DNA of 43,493 nt from JALOTE01 sp031422195 (GTDB lineage Bacteria; Pseudomonadota; Alphaproteobacteria; Rhizobiales; Rhizobiaceae). Where the stretch lies: contig JANOPZ010000026.1 in the NCBI GenBank assembly GCA_031422195.1, forward strand, positions 1 through 43,493. Direction: 5' to 3'. Shown here in pieces: positions 8,708 to 16,733 of the stretch. Each line of letters begins with the position of its first letter. Positions within the stretch are counted from its first letter, which is position 1. Position numbers and translations under genes: made by a program. The notes under the pieces are model-generated. The model worked only from the letters and a program-made list of their open reading frames with translations. It was not told the origin of the DNA and did no database searches.

Positions 8708-9955
8708 TTACATTTTGGCTGCAGCAACCACTTTGGCGAGCTCGGCGGCGGCAGCAGCCGGGTCGAGTTCACCGTTGAAGGCGGCGGTTACAACGTCATA
8801 GACGGCGTTCTTAATGGCGGCAGGTGCGGCATGACCATGGGCCATTGAGCCGAACAAATTGCCTGATGTGTTGGCTTCAGCCAAATCGGCCATGCCTTTT
8901 TTACCGCAGTCATCAAAGGCTTCGTTTGAGACGTCTGTACGGGCTGGAACTGAGCCTTTCACAACGTTAAACGCCGACTGGAATGCTGGATCCATGATGG
9001 ATGATGCCATCTGAAGCTGTGCAGCCTTTGCATCATCGCCAACCTTAAACATCATGAACTGGTCGGCATTAAACGTAACGGCGCCTTGAGTGCCGGGAAA
9101 GCGGATGCAAACAAAATCTGCGCCCGGTTTTTTGCCGGCCTTGAGGAATTCGCCTTTGGCCCAATCGCCCATCATCTGCATGCCGCCTTTGCCTTCAATA
9201 ACCATGGCGGACGCAAGGTTCCAATCACGGCCAGAGAAGTTATCGTCGACATAGGTCCGCAATTTGGCCAGGCGGGTGAAAGCCTCAACCATTTTTTCAC
9301 CGCCAAGTGCTGCGGGGTCGAGGTCGATGAAGGCTGATTTGTAGAAGTCAGCGCCCAAAGACAAAACCACACCGTCAAACACAGTGGCTTCTTGCCAAGG
9401 CTGGCCGCCATGAGCGAGTGGCGTAATGCCATTGGCTTTCATGGCGTCTAGCACTGTGACCAGTTCTTCCCATGTGGTTGGAGCCTTGCCGCCAGCTGCA
9501 TCCAGAGCAGATTTATTGATCCAGACCCAGTTGGTGGAGTGTACGTTGACCGGAGCTGCAATCCATTTGCCGTCATATTTGGAAAAGCCTTGCAATGCGG
9601 CAGGCACGACAGCATCCCAACCGCCAGCAGCAGCTGCTTCTGATAAATCGCCGACAACGCCTTGTTTGGCCCAGTCGGTGATATCAAAGCCAAGTGATTG
9701 TACAGATGTCGGGGCATTGCCGCCGGTGACGCGCGCACGCAACGCGGTCATTGCAGCTTCACCACCGCCACCGGCAACCGGCATATCTTTCCAGCCAAAG
9801 CCTTTAGCTTCCAAGTCTTTTTTCAAGACTTCAAGCGCAGAAGCTTCGCCGCCTGATGTCCACCAATGCAGAACTTCAACTTCTGCAGCAGCGGTCATTG
9901 CTGTTGAACTGGCAAATGCCAGTGCGGCAATCATGGATAGTTTCATAGTACGCAT
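8708..9955 (-). CDS. Sugar ABC transporter substrate-binding protein (GtsA-like)
   Basis: The 415-residue protein starts with a Sec signal peptide (MRTMKLSMIAALAFASS, cleavage likely around TAAA-EVEV), so it acts in the periplasm. The mature start VEVLHWWTSGGEASALEVL, and AGGGGEAAMTALRARV shortly after, are characteristic of the family 1 binding proteins of glucose/mannose-type CUT1 importers. The ATG at 9955 is chosen because GGAGG lies 8 bases upstream. It delivers substrate to the two downstream permeases. Glucose-like specificity is suggested by resemblance only; related oligosaccharides or modified sugars remain possible. Confidence 0.93.
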   Translation of the reverse strand: MRTMKLSMIAALAFASSTAMTAAAEVEVLHWWTSGGEASALEVLKKDLEAKGFGWKDMPVAGGGGEAAMTALRARVTGGNAPTSVQSLGFDITDWAKQGVVGDLSEAAAAGGWDAVVPAALQGFSKYDGKWIAAPVNVHSTNWVWINKSALDAAGGKAPTTWEELVTVLDAMKANGITPLAHGGQPWQEATVFDGVVLSLGADFYKSAFIDLDPAALGGEKMVEAFTRLAKLRTYVDDNFSGRDWNLASAMVIEGKGGMQMMGDWAKGEFLKAGKKPGADFVCIRFPGTQGAVTFNADQFMMFKVGDDAKAAQLQMASSIMDPAFQSAFNVVKGSVPARTDVSNEAFDDCGKKGMADLAEANTSGNLFGSMAHGHAAPAAIKNAVYDVVTAAFNGELDPAAAAAELAKVVAAAKM

Positions 9956-10006
9956 TCGGATATCCTCCCTGTTGAACTGCGTAAGTCACATCCGCTGACC
10001 AAAAGG

Positions 10007-11533
10007 TCAGTGGTTCTTCACCCAAGGTGCTCTCGTGCGGCCAATCCGCATCGTCAGCGTTTTTACCTCAAGGAATTCGTCAAGGCCGAACCGGCCAAGT
10101 TCGCGGCCTGAGCCGCTTTGCTTAAAGCCGCCAAACGGCATTTCAGGAAAACCATCCATCCATGTATTGGTCCAGATGGTGCCAGCTTGAACGCGGCGCG
10201 CAAAGGCCAAACAGGTATGGATATTCTCACTCCAAACGCCTGCAGACAGGCCATATGCGGCATCATTGGCCAGCGCGATCGCCTCATCCAATGTGCTAAA
10301 TGTCAGCACAACCAATACTGGGCCGAACACTTCTTCGCGGGCAATTGCCATATCCGGCGTAACGTTCGAAATAACAGTAGGGCCATAAAACTTGCCGGAA
10401 AGGCCGGGTACTTCAAAACCCGAACCGCCCATATTGATGACAGCACCCGCGGCCTTTGCGTCTTCTACATAAGTGTGAATTTTGTCATGATGAGCGTTGG
10501 AAATAATCGCGCCGACTTGGGTTGCCGGGTCGAGCGGATCACCAAAAGCGACCTTGCCGGAAAGTTCCACAACACGGGCCATAAAGGCTTCAGCGATATC
10601 GTCATGCACAATGATACGGCTGCCCGAATTGCAGCATTCGCCGGCGTTAAAATAAATACCGAACACAACGGCATCGGCGGCGCTTTCAAGGTCAGCATCA
10701 GGGAAAATAACCTGGGGGTTCTTTCCACCAAGTTCCAAGGCCACCTTTTTGAGTGTACCCGATGCTGCAGCAGAAATAGCTTTTCCAACACCGGTTGAGC
10801 CGGTGAACGTCACCATATCAACATCGGGATGAGAGGCCATCATCGCGCCAACGGGTTGGCCGAAACCAAGTACAATATTTACAACACCCGCGGGCAGTTC
10901 TGCATCAAGCAACAATTGACCCAGCATTGCGGTTGTCGAAGGCGTCATCTCGGATGGCTTCACAACGCAGGTGCAACCGGCAGCCAAAGCAAACGGCAGT
11001 TTTTGCGATAATATCCAGAACGGGAAATTCCATGGTGTAATGATTGAAACCACACCGGCGGGCTCTTTCAAAATCACCCCGAGCATATCCGCGCCAAGGG
11101 TATTATGACTGTCGCCGTGCAGGGTGCGGGCGAGGGAAGCCGCAAAGCGCCAGAGATCAGCTGAACCTTCAATTTCGCCCCGTGATTGCGAAATGGGTTT
11201 GCCGCTTTCCAGTGTTTCCAATAGCGCAAATCGCTCGACATTTTGCTCAATCAAATCGGCGATTTTAAGAAGATAAGCGGCACGTGCCTTACCAGAAAGA
11301 TCGTTCCAAATTTTACTGTCAAAAGCCTTGCGAGCCGCTGCAATGGCCGCCGTAGTTTCCACCTCGCCGCCCAAAGCCGAGCGACTGACAACCACACCGT
11401 GAGAAGGGGAAACGCGGTCGAACGTTTGGCCATTGGCGCTTTGTTGAAACGCGCCATTGATAAAATGCAGCCCTTGGTAGGGCGCTTTTGGAAGTGCATT
11501 TTTACTGTCCGCAATGATGGTAAAAGCCGTCAT
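10007..11533 (-). CDS. NAD(P)-dependent aldehyde dehydrogenase
   Basis: The 508-residue enzyme carries the cofactor-binding FTGSTGVGKAI, the general-base glutamate in ALELGGKNPQ and the catalytic cysteine in FNAGECCNSGSR. C-terminal EEVFGPVLVV and MPFGGFKQSGSGRELG complete the family pattern. The start is set at the ATG at 11533, one base after the enoyl-CoA hydratase stop and with GAGGG about 9 bases upstream; the frame stays open 25 codons further up inside the previous gene, but that extension is not needed. It oxidises an aldehyde to a carboxylate, and in this operon may supply the acid that the CoA-transferase activates. Confidence 0.94.
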   Translation of the reverse strand: MTAFTIIADSKNALPKAPYQGLHFINGAFQQSANGQTFDRVSPSHGVVVSRSALGGEVETTAAIAAARKAFDSKIWNDLSGKARAAYLLKIADLIEQNVERFALLETLESGKPISQSRGEIEGSADLWRFAASLARTLHGDSHNTLGADMLGVILKEPAGVVSIITPWNFPFWILSQKLPFALAAGCTCVVKPSEMTPSTTAMLGQLLLDAELPAGVVNIVLGFGQPVGAMMASHPDVDMVTFTGSTGVGKAISAAASGTLKKVALELGGKNPQVIFPDADLESAADAVVFGIYFNAGECCNSGSRIIVHDDIAEAFMARVVELSGKVAFGDPLDPATQVGAIISNAHHDKIHTYVEDAKAAGAVINMGGSGFEVPGLSGKFYGPTVISNVTPDMAIAREEVFGPVLVVLTFSTLDEAIALANDAAYGLSAGVWSENIHTCLAFARRVQAGTIWTNTWMDGFPEMPFGGFKQSGSGRELGRFGLDEFLEVKTLTMRIGRTRAPWVKNH

Positions 11534-11534
11534 T

Positions 11535-12302
11535 TTATTTGCCCTCAAAATTGGGTTTGCGCTTGGCCTTGAAAGCAGCGACGCCTTCTTTTCGATCAGC
11601 GCTCGCACCGATCATTCCGCTGCCGAGCGCTTCGACCATTGCGTTTTTGTCTTCGCCAACGGCGGCGTGAATCATGTATTTGGCAATTTCGGTTGCTGCC
11701 GGTGATGTTGCTTCCAGCTTGGCGGCTATTGCGTTTGCAGCGTTCAAAACATCATCCGAAACTTCAGCGACAAACCCCAGTTGAAATGCGCGGTCTGCAG
11801 AAATGCGGCGGCCAAACAGCACCATCTCCTTAAGCACAGCTTCCGGCATAAGCCGTGCCAAACGTTGTGTGCCTGACCAGCCCGGTACGATACCAACCGC
11901 AGCCTCCGGCAACGCCAGGGTTGCAGTTGGAGCAATCACGCGAATATCGCAGGCGGCCGCCAACTCCAACCCGCCGCCAAACGCATGGCCGCCAATGGCC
12001 GCAATCGTTGGTTTTGAAAGACGTGCGAGACGGTCAACCACACGGTGGCCGCCTCGCACCCAATGTCTGGAAAACTCTCCGGGAGGAATGTCGGACCAGG
12101 CATTGATATCAGCCCCGGCGCAAAATGCGCGGGTGCCTGCAGCCGCCAAAATGACAGCCAGAATTAGATTATCTGATTCAATCACATCGCAGAGCCGTGC
12201 CAGTTCACCCAGCATTTCGGGTGTCAAAGCATTAAGTTTCGACGGATTGTCGAGTGTAATCGTGGCAATGCGGTTTTTAACCGTGAAAAGAATACCGCTC
12301 AT
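11535..12302 (-). CDS. Enoyl-CoA hydratase/isomerase (crotonase) family protein
   Basis: The 255-residue crotonase-fold protein has the CoA/oxyanion-hole segment AFCAGADINAW and the catalytic-glutamate regions GHAFGGGLELAAACD and LPEAAVGIVPGWSGTQRLARL. Both glutamate positions of classical hydratases appear to be present. The start overlaps the CoA-transferase stop by 4 bases and its stop abuts the aldehyde dehydrogenase start. The likely reaction is hydration, dehydration or C-C cleavage of a CoA ester made by the neighbouring CoA-transferase. A non-hydratase crotonase reaction cannot be excluded. Confidence 0.93.
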   Translation of the reverse strand: MSGILFTVKNRIATITLDNPSKLNALTPEMLGELARLCDVIESDNLILAVILAAAGTRAFCAGADINAWSDIPPGEFSRHWVRGGHRVVDRLARLSKPTIAAIGGHAFGGGLELAAACDIRVIAPTATLALPEAAVGIVPGWSGTQRLARLMPEAVLKEMVLFGRRISADRAFQLGFVAEVSDDVLNAANAIAAKLEATSPAATEIAKYMIHAAVGEDKNAMVEALGSGMIGASADRKEGVAAFKAKRKPNFEGK

Positions 12303-13873
12303 AGGGCCAACCCCATAGGTTCGTCGCGCAGCAGAGCCAGCGGCATGATGGAAGCATTGCCTGCAATGGTAACGCGGCCTTCTGAGGCGGCAACAATATC
12401 GCGCGCAACATCAATACCGGGCATGATTTCAGTGGCAATTAGGCCGTTTTCAGTCAGGCGGATCACACAACGTTCGGTGATATACAGAACGTCTTGGCCG
12501 GTTTGCAGAGCGCGTTTGCCTGAGAAAGTAACGTGCTCAACAGCATCCACCATTTTGGTGAATTTGCCGGGTTTTACGACACGCAAGCCATCATCGCTGA
12601 GCGCGATTTCAGCGCCAGCTTCAAACCAGCCGGAAAATACAATCTTTTTAGCATGGGCCGTAATGTCTACAAAGCCGCCGCAACCCGCTGTCAGATAGGG
12701 TTTTTTGCCAAGTTTTGAAACATTTACATTACCCTCAACATCGACTTCCATGAACGACAGAAAGGCCATGTCAAACCCGCCGCCTTGAAAGTAAGAAAAC
12801 TGGTTGGGTGAAGGCATATAAGCATCTGCATTGGAAGCACAGCCAAAGGCAAAACCTGTCAGCGGCATGCCGCCGACAGCGCCCTGTTCGATGGCCCAAG
12901 TCACGGCTTGACCATGGCCCTCTTCCAGCAAAATGCGCGGTACCATCGCTGAAATGCCAAAACCCAAATTGGCGGTCTGGCCGGATTTAAGTTCCATCGC
13001 CGCGCGGCGTGCTATGATTTTTTCAACACCATGCTCGGCGTTCTTGAACGAATCCCAAGGACGCATGATCTCTCCGGAAATCGCCGGATCATACAAGGTT
13101 TCAGTGGTTTGCTTCTGGTCAGGATCAACGACAACCAGATCAATCAAATGCCCCGGCACGCGCACATCATGCGGGCGCAGCGAGCCGTTGGCGGTTACGC
13201 GTTTGACCTGCGCAATCACCAGACCTCCATGGTTCCGGGTCGCAATTGCTTGATCAAGCCCGCCCAAATAAGCGCCTTCGTGCTCATAGGTCAGGTTGCC
13301 GCGCTCGTCCGCAGTGGTGGCACGCAAGATGCATATATTGGGAATAATATTCGGGAAATGCAGCCATGTTTGCCCGCCAAGCTCTATGCGTTTAACGATA
13401 GGTGCCGCGGCACCAAGCCCATTCATCGCGCAACCTTCGCGGATGGGGTCAACAAAGGTTTCAAGGCCAACCTTTGTCAACACGCCGGGGCGGCGGGCAG
13501 CAACATCGCGGTGCATGTCGAACATGATGCCGGATGGCACGTTGTAGGCTGCGATCCGGTTTTCAACGACCATACGCCAAATTTCGGGCATCGGCAGGCT
13601 TGACGGGCCAGACGGGTAAGAACCTGCAATGATTGTTGAAATGAGGCCGTCTTTGGCCAAATGATCAATTCCTTTGACGCCATACATATCGCCAGCGGCA
13701 ATGGGGTGCAGCATCGTCAAATTGCGCGGGTGGCCTTCGACGTCAAACCGCGCACCGATGGCGGCGAGCATTTTATCGGGGCAGCCAAGGGCCGACGATG
13801 ATGAAACAGTGACCACAGCGTTATCGGGAATGCGCGATGCAGCTTCGGTGGTGGAAACGATTTTGCCGCTCAT
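12299..13873 (-). CDS. Fused-subunit acyl-CoA:carboxylate CoA-transferase (YdiF-like)
   Basis: The 524-residue protein combines the alpha and beta halves of a class I CoA-transferase. The N-terminal part has SSSALGCPDKMLAAIGARF and the C-terminal part contains AIEQGAVGGMP, whose glutamate is the residue that forms the enzyme-CoA thioester in this family. The ATG at 13873, one base after the Gfo stop, is chosen; the frame extends 24 codons upstream into that gene without conserved sequence. It would transfer CoA from acetyl- or succinyl-CoA to an acid intermediate of the pathway. Its presence beside sugar-type enzymes is the unusual feature of the cluster. Confidence 0.92.
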   Translation of the reverse strand: MSGKIVSTTEAASRIPDNAVVTVSSSSALGCPDKMLAAIGARFDVEGHPRNLTMLHPIAAGDMYGVKGIDHLAKDGLISTIIAGSYPSGPSSLPMPEIWRMVVENRIAAYNVPSGIMFDMHRDVAARRPGVLTKVGLETFVDPIREGCAMNGLGAAAPIVKRIELGGQTWLHFPNIIPNICILRATTADERGNLTYEHEGAYLGGLDQAIATRNHGGLVIAQVKRVTANGSLRPHDVRVPGHLIDLVVVDPDQKQTTETLYDPAISGEIMRPWDSFKNAEHGVEKIIARRAAMELKSGQTANLGFGISAMVPRILLEEGHGQAVTWAIEQGAVGGMPLTGFAFGCASNADAYMPSPNQFSYFQGGGFDMAFLSFMEVDVEGNVNVSKLGKKPYLTAGCGGFVDITAHAKKIVFSGWFEAGAEIALSDDGLRVVKPGKFTKMVDAVEHVTFSGKRALQTGQDVLYITERCVIRLTENGLIATEIMPGIDVARDIVAASEGRVTIAGNASIMPLALLRDEPMGLAL

Positions 13874-13874
13874 A

Positions 13875-14891
13875 TCATGCCCCATAGCGCACACGTGTGC
13901 GGCTGCCTGTTTGGGCAGCCTCACGGACAGCCAAAGCAATGGCAAGAGATTTAATGCCGTCTTCTCCGGTGGCTGCGGGTTCTCCGATGGCTGCGGGTGT
14001 GCCGCTGCCTTTTATAGCGCCAATAAAGCGCCGCACCGATTCGCCATACAAATTATGATTGCTGTAATTGATCGTTTGGCAACCCGCTTTGGTAACGAGC
14101 TCGATGTCGCCAACTGGCGCTTGCGTCATGACGTTGCGCGCAAAAATCGAGCCTTCAGTGCCGTGAATTTCCATGCCGGAAACGGCGAACGCATGGGTGA
14201 AACTGTCATGGGCAAAAACTTGCGCGCCAGAGGGCATGGCCCAAACCGACATTACGCTGTCTTCAACGCCATTGCCCATGCCTGAATTTACAGCCATTGC
14301 CGTCACTTCAAGCGGGTCTTCACCCAGATGAAAACGCACCGTGTCAGCATCATGCACTGTAATATCTGGAATGACCCCGCCGCCAGCCGAGGCATCATTA
14401 ATGCGCCAGCCCTGCAAATGCGGCGGCAAATGCACAGCATGGTAAACCCGCATTGACAAAACACGGCCGATTTTGCCGTTTGCAACCAGATCACGGATCG
14501 CAATATGACTTCCGGCATTGCGCAAGTGGTGGTTGGTGGCAAAAACCAAGCCCTTGCTTTTGGCAGCAGCAACCATTTGCACTGCATCCATGATGGTCAT
14601 GGCTAAGGGCTTTTCGCACAGCACGTGTTTGCCTGCGGCAATTGCGGCAATGGCTTGCGGCAAATGCTTTTCATTCGTCGAAGAAATGTAAACGGCATCA
14701 ACGGCTTGGTCTGACAACATTGTATCGAGATCGGTCGTGGAATGCGGGATATTATGTTGAGCGGCGAACGCTGTGGCATGACTGGCACTGCCACTCACCA
14801 CCCAGCGGATTTCTCCGTTCAGTTGGCTTCTAAAGGCATCAATCATGTGCTCTGCGGCAATTGTCGACGCGCCTATCAGACCCCAAACCAC
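13875..14891 (-). CDS. Gfo/Idh/MocA-family oxidoreductase
   Basis: The protein has an N-terminal Rossmann fold (VVWGLIGAST), the family hallmark CEKPLA about 90 residues in, and the substrate-side DITVHDADTVRF whose Asp/His pair is usual for sugar dehydrogenases of this family. I place the start at the GTG at 14891 (338 residues) because GGAG lies 9 bases upstream. The alternative TTG at 14921 would add ten residues but has no ribosome site and falls inside the candidate operator. These enzymes oxidise or reduce ring hydroxyls of sugars or cyclitols with NAD(P). It is the first gene of the cluster after the promoter. Confidence 0.9.
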   Translation of the reverse strand: MVWGLIGASTIAAEHMIDAFRSQLNGEIRWVVSGSASHATAFAAQHNIPHSTTDLDTMLSDQAVDAVYISSTNEKHLPQAIAAIAAGKHVLCEKPLAMTIMDAVQMVAAAKSKGLVFATNHHLRNAGSHIAIRDLVANGKIGRVLSMRVYHAVHLPPHLQGWRINDASAGGGVIPDITVHDADTVRFHLGEDPLEVTAMAVNSGMGNGVEDSVMSVWAMPSGAQVFAHDSFTHAFAVSGMEIHGTEGSIFARNVMTQAPVGDIELVTKAGCQTINYSNHNLYGESVRRFIGAIKGSGTPAAIGEPAATGEDGIKSLAIALAVREAAQTGSRTRVRYGA

Positions 14892-14907
14892 TGTTTTATT
14901 CTCCGTT

Positions 14908-14921
14908 TTGGAATGATCCAA
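14908..14921 (-). promoter_or_regulatory. Candidate operator palindrome
   Basis: The 14-bp sequence TTGGAATGATCCAA is an inverted repeat with 5-bp arms and a 4-base centre, placed just downstream of the -10 hexamer and upstream of the ribosome site. A related half, TTTGGAACGG, lies at 14928-14937. The size, symmetry and position fit a LacI-family operator. Assignment to the LacI gene at the end of the cluster is inference. Confidence 0.5.
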
Positions 14922-14949
14922 GTCATATTTGGAACGGTCTAATTGTCAA
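14922..14949 (-). promoter_or_regulatory. Sigma-70-type promoter for the catabolic cluster
   Basis: On the minus strand a perfect -35 hexamer TTGACA (14949-14944) is separated by 16 bases from TATGAC (14927-14922), which matches the -10 consensus at four of six positions. Transcription would begin near 14915, inside the candidate operator, about 25 bases before the GTG start of the Gfo gene. No other recognisable promoter was noticed in the very short gaps down to the left edge. Confidence 0.6.
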
Positions 14950-15071
14950 GCAGAAAAATGTGGCGACTTGGAAATTAGTGGGTTTGTGCCTGTATTTCAG
15001 GCGTAGCAGTGTGCTTGGCTGAAAATGATGTTTCGGCTGGCGGAATTCAGATCTATGTTCAACAATAATTA

Positions 15072-15385
15072 AGCTGCAAAACAAAGCTCGATTGGCGCCT
15101 GCAGATGCTGGGCCGCAAGACTGCGCAAGCAAAACTTGCCTGTTTTTTTCACTTCATCGCAATTCATTTTGACCCGGGTCTCAATTCGTCGATTACAAAT
15201 CCAACACATGATATTCCGCTTAAGCGAGTGGATATTGCCGATTTTTTACGCCTGACCGCTGAAACCGTTAGCTGCCAAATTGCCAAATTGCCACATTACG
15301 CTTGTCCGGATTGGTTATTTTTCATCATAACAATTGGTCGTTTCAAATGCCGGATTTGATGCGCCTCAAAATGGCTTGCGCGTGA
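15072..15385 (+). pseudogene. Decayed FNR/FixK-type (Crp-Fnr superfamily) regulator, C-terminal fragment
   Basis: The frame beginning LQMLGRKTAQAKLA matches the dimerisation-helix end of FNR/FixK regulators. DIADFLRLTAETVS matches their DNA-recognition helix-turn-helix. At 15274-15289 the octamer GCCAAATT is duplicated in tandem, which shifts the frame; removing one copy restores ETVSCQIATLRLSGLVIF and a C-terminus ending MPDLMRLKMACA with TGA at 15383-15385. The arginine usual after ETVS is a cysteine here. The N-terminal sensor domain is missing: an in-frame stop lies just upstream at 15066 and only about 120 bases separate it from the promoter of the neighbouring cluster. It is read as a relic of an oxygen- or redox-type regulator, not an active gene. 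Confidence 0.75.
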
Positions 15386-15663
15386 AGATGTCAGGCAAGC
15401 CACCACAATCATGCTTTGATTAATGGCAAAGTAAACGCGCGTTCGAACGCCACATGGCGGCGGAGACCTTCCAAGAAACCGCCTAGCATGCAGTTAAGCC
15501 GTTCGCCTGAGGTCTTAATACTCTTTGGCGTTGAGGGATCTGCGAGCAATGCGGGTTTTTTGACACACATCTGACACAGCGCAGAATTTTTTTAGTGTAA
15601 ATTTTTGAACTGTAAGCAATTAAACTGCAAGCAACTAAACTGTTGATTTTGTCAGTAAATTAT
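15386..15663 (+). other. Intergenic spacer with a short 15-bp tandem repeat
   Basis: No gene is recognisable here. At 15608-15644 there are two and a half imperfect copies of a 15-base unit (AACTGYAAGCAAYTA) in an AT-rich stretch just downstream of the tRNA-Thr 3' end. No rho-independent terminator for the tRNA was recognised. Confidence 0.5.
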
Positions 15664-15739
15664 TGGTGCCGCTTAGGTGACTCGAACACCCGACCCCATC
15701 ATTACGAATGATGTGCTCTACCAACTGAGCTAAAGCGGC
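15664..15739 (-). tRNA. tRNA-Thr (anticodon CGT)
   Basis: The 76-base minus-strand sequence folds into a standard cloverleaf. The acceptor stem is GCCGCTT / AAGCGGC, the D-arm contains AGCTCAGTTGGTAGAGC, and the anticodon arm is CATCA-TTCGTAA-TGATG, giving anticodon CGT, which reads ACG threonine codons. The T-arm loop is TTCGAGT. The 3' CCA is encoded in the genome. Confidence 0.95.
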
Positions 15740-16132
15740 TTTCGGCTCAAAGCCGTTCGCCTGATTTGCCTAAATCCGTATCAACCTAAAATCAAGCGCT
15801 GCAATCAACAAGCTGGCGGCGCGCTGGGCAACTTGTGGCCATTCACGGTGATTAAGAGCAATTTTCAAAATGTGGCGTATTGTCGCTTTGGTCAGCGAAT
15901 TTAGCCAAAAAATTTGCAAATGTCCGTTTTGTGTCAAGCAAAGCCGTCCATGAGTCGGCATGGTGCAATGCACCTAAGTTGAGTACAAAAGTATAGTTTA
16001 AAACCATTCTAAATTGTATTGGACAAAGCAAAAAAACTAGGGCCAACTTCAGAATCTGCGCGGCATAGCTGGGAGGCTGTTTCGGCTAGCGATCATCGGC
16101 AGCGCAGTTGATTTTGGTTTTGGGAGGAATTC
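15740..16132 (+). other. Intergenic region upstream of the CO dehydrogenase-like operon
   Basis: This 393-base stretch contains no protein-coding frame with recognisable features. It must hold the promoter of the downstream operon, but no convincing -35/-10 pair was found; a TTGAGT near 15979 lacks a good partner. The ribosome site GGGAGGAATTC directly before 16133 is strong. AT content rises towards the gene, as in a promoter region. Confidence 0.5.
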
Positions 16133-16624
16133 ATGGCTCGTGTTGAGTTGAATGTGAATGGCCGCGCTATCGTTAAAGATGTCGAGGACAGAACGCTTCT
16201 GGTGCATTTACTGCGTGATGATCTGGGTATGACTGGCACCCATGTCGGCTGTGATACGTCGCAGTGTGGCGCGTGTGTGGTGCATGTTGATGGGAAAGCG
16301 GTGAAAGCTTGCTCCATTCTGGCGGCATCCGCGTCAGGCTCAACAGTGGTAACCATCGAAGGTATTGCTAAAGGGGGCATTGAACTGCACCCCGTGCAAG
16401 CGGCGTTCAAAGAGCATCATGGTTTACAGTGCGGGTTCTGCACCCCGGGCATGATCATGTCGGCCATTGATATGATCGCCCGGCACAAAGGCAAGCTCGA
16501 TGAAGCCACAGTGCGCGCCGAGTTAGAGGGCAATATTTGCCGCTGCACCGGCTATCATAACATTGTCAAAGCCATTTTGGCAGCCAATGCAACCATGCAC
16601 GGGCTGAAGATCGCCGCGGAATAA
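16133..16624 (+). CDS. coxS: CO dehydrogenase-like small subunit, [2Fe-2S] protein (CoxS-type)
   Basis: The 163-residue protein has two iron-sulfur domains. The plant-ferredoxin-type cluster uses C40, C45, C48 and C60 (GCDTSQCGACVVHVDG). The all-helical domain uses C100, C103, C135 and C137 (CGFCTPGMI and NICRCTGYHN). It carries electrons from the molybdenum centre to the FAD subunit in xanthine-oxidase-family hydroxylases. GGGAGG lies 8 bases upstream of the ATG. It is first in an S-L-M operon, the order of form II cox clusters. Whether CO is the physiological substrate is unknown. Confidence 0.93.
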   Translation: MARVELNVNGRAIVKDVEDRTLLVHLLRDDLGMTGTHVGCDTSQCGACVVHVDGKAVKACSILAASASGSTVVTIEGIAKGGIELHPVQAAFKEHHGLQCGFCTPGMIMSAIDMIARHKGKLDEATVRAELEGNICRCTGYHNIVKAILAANATMHGLKIAAE

Positions 16625-16733
16625 TTGATTTGATGGAATCTGGCTGTCGCGTGCGGTTTACTACAAAAACCACGCGGTAGCTCAATTACAGCGCGGCTAT
16701 TCCGCCAGCGCTTTTGAATTGGGAGATTAGAAG

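Noticed and set aside
9426..9998. 190-codon plus-strand frame opposite the sugar-binding protein gene
   Set aside because: It is a shadow of the Ala/Gly-rich binding-protein gene; low complexity and no domain.
10118..10798. 226-codon plus-strand frame opposite the aldehyde dehydrogenase
   Set aside because: Antisense shadow of a well-supported enzyme gene; no ribosome site or motif.
15770..16046. Two overlapping short minus-strand frames before the coxS-type gene
   Set aside because: No ribosome site, no signal peptide or motif, and the AT-rich context fits a promoter region better.
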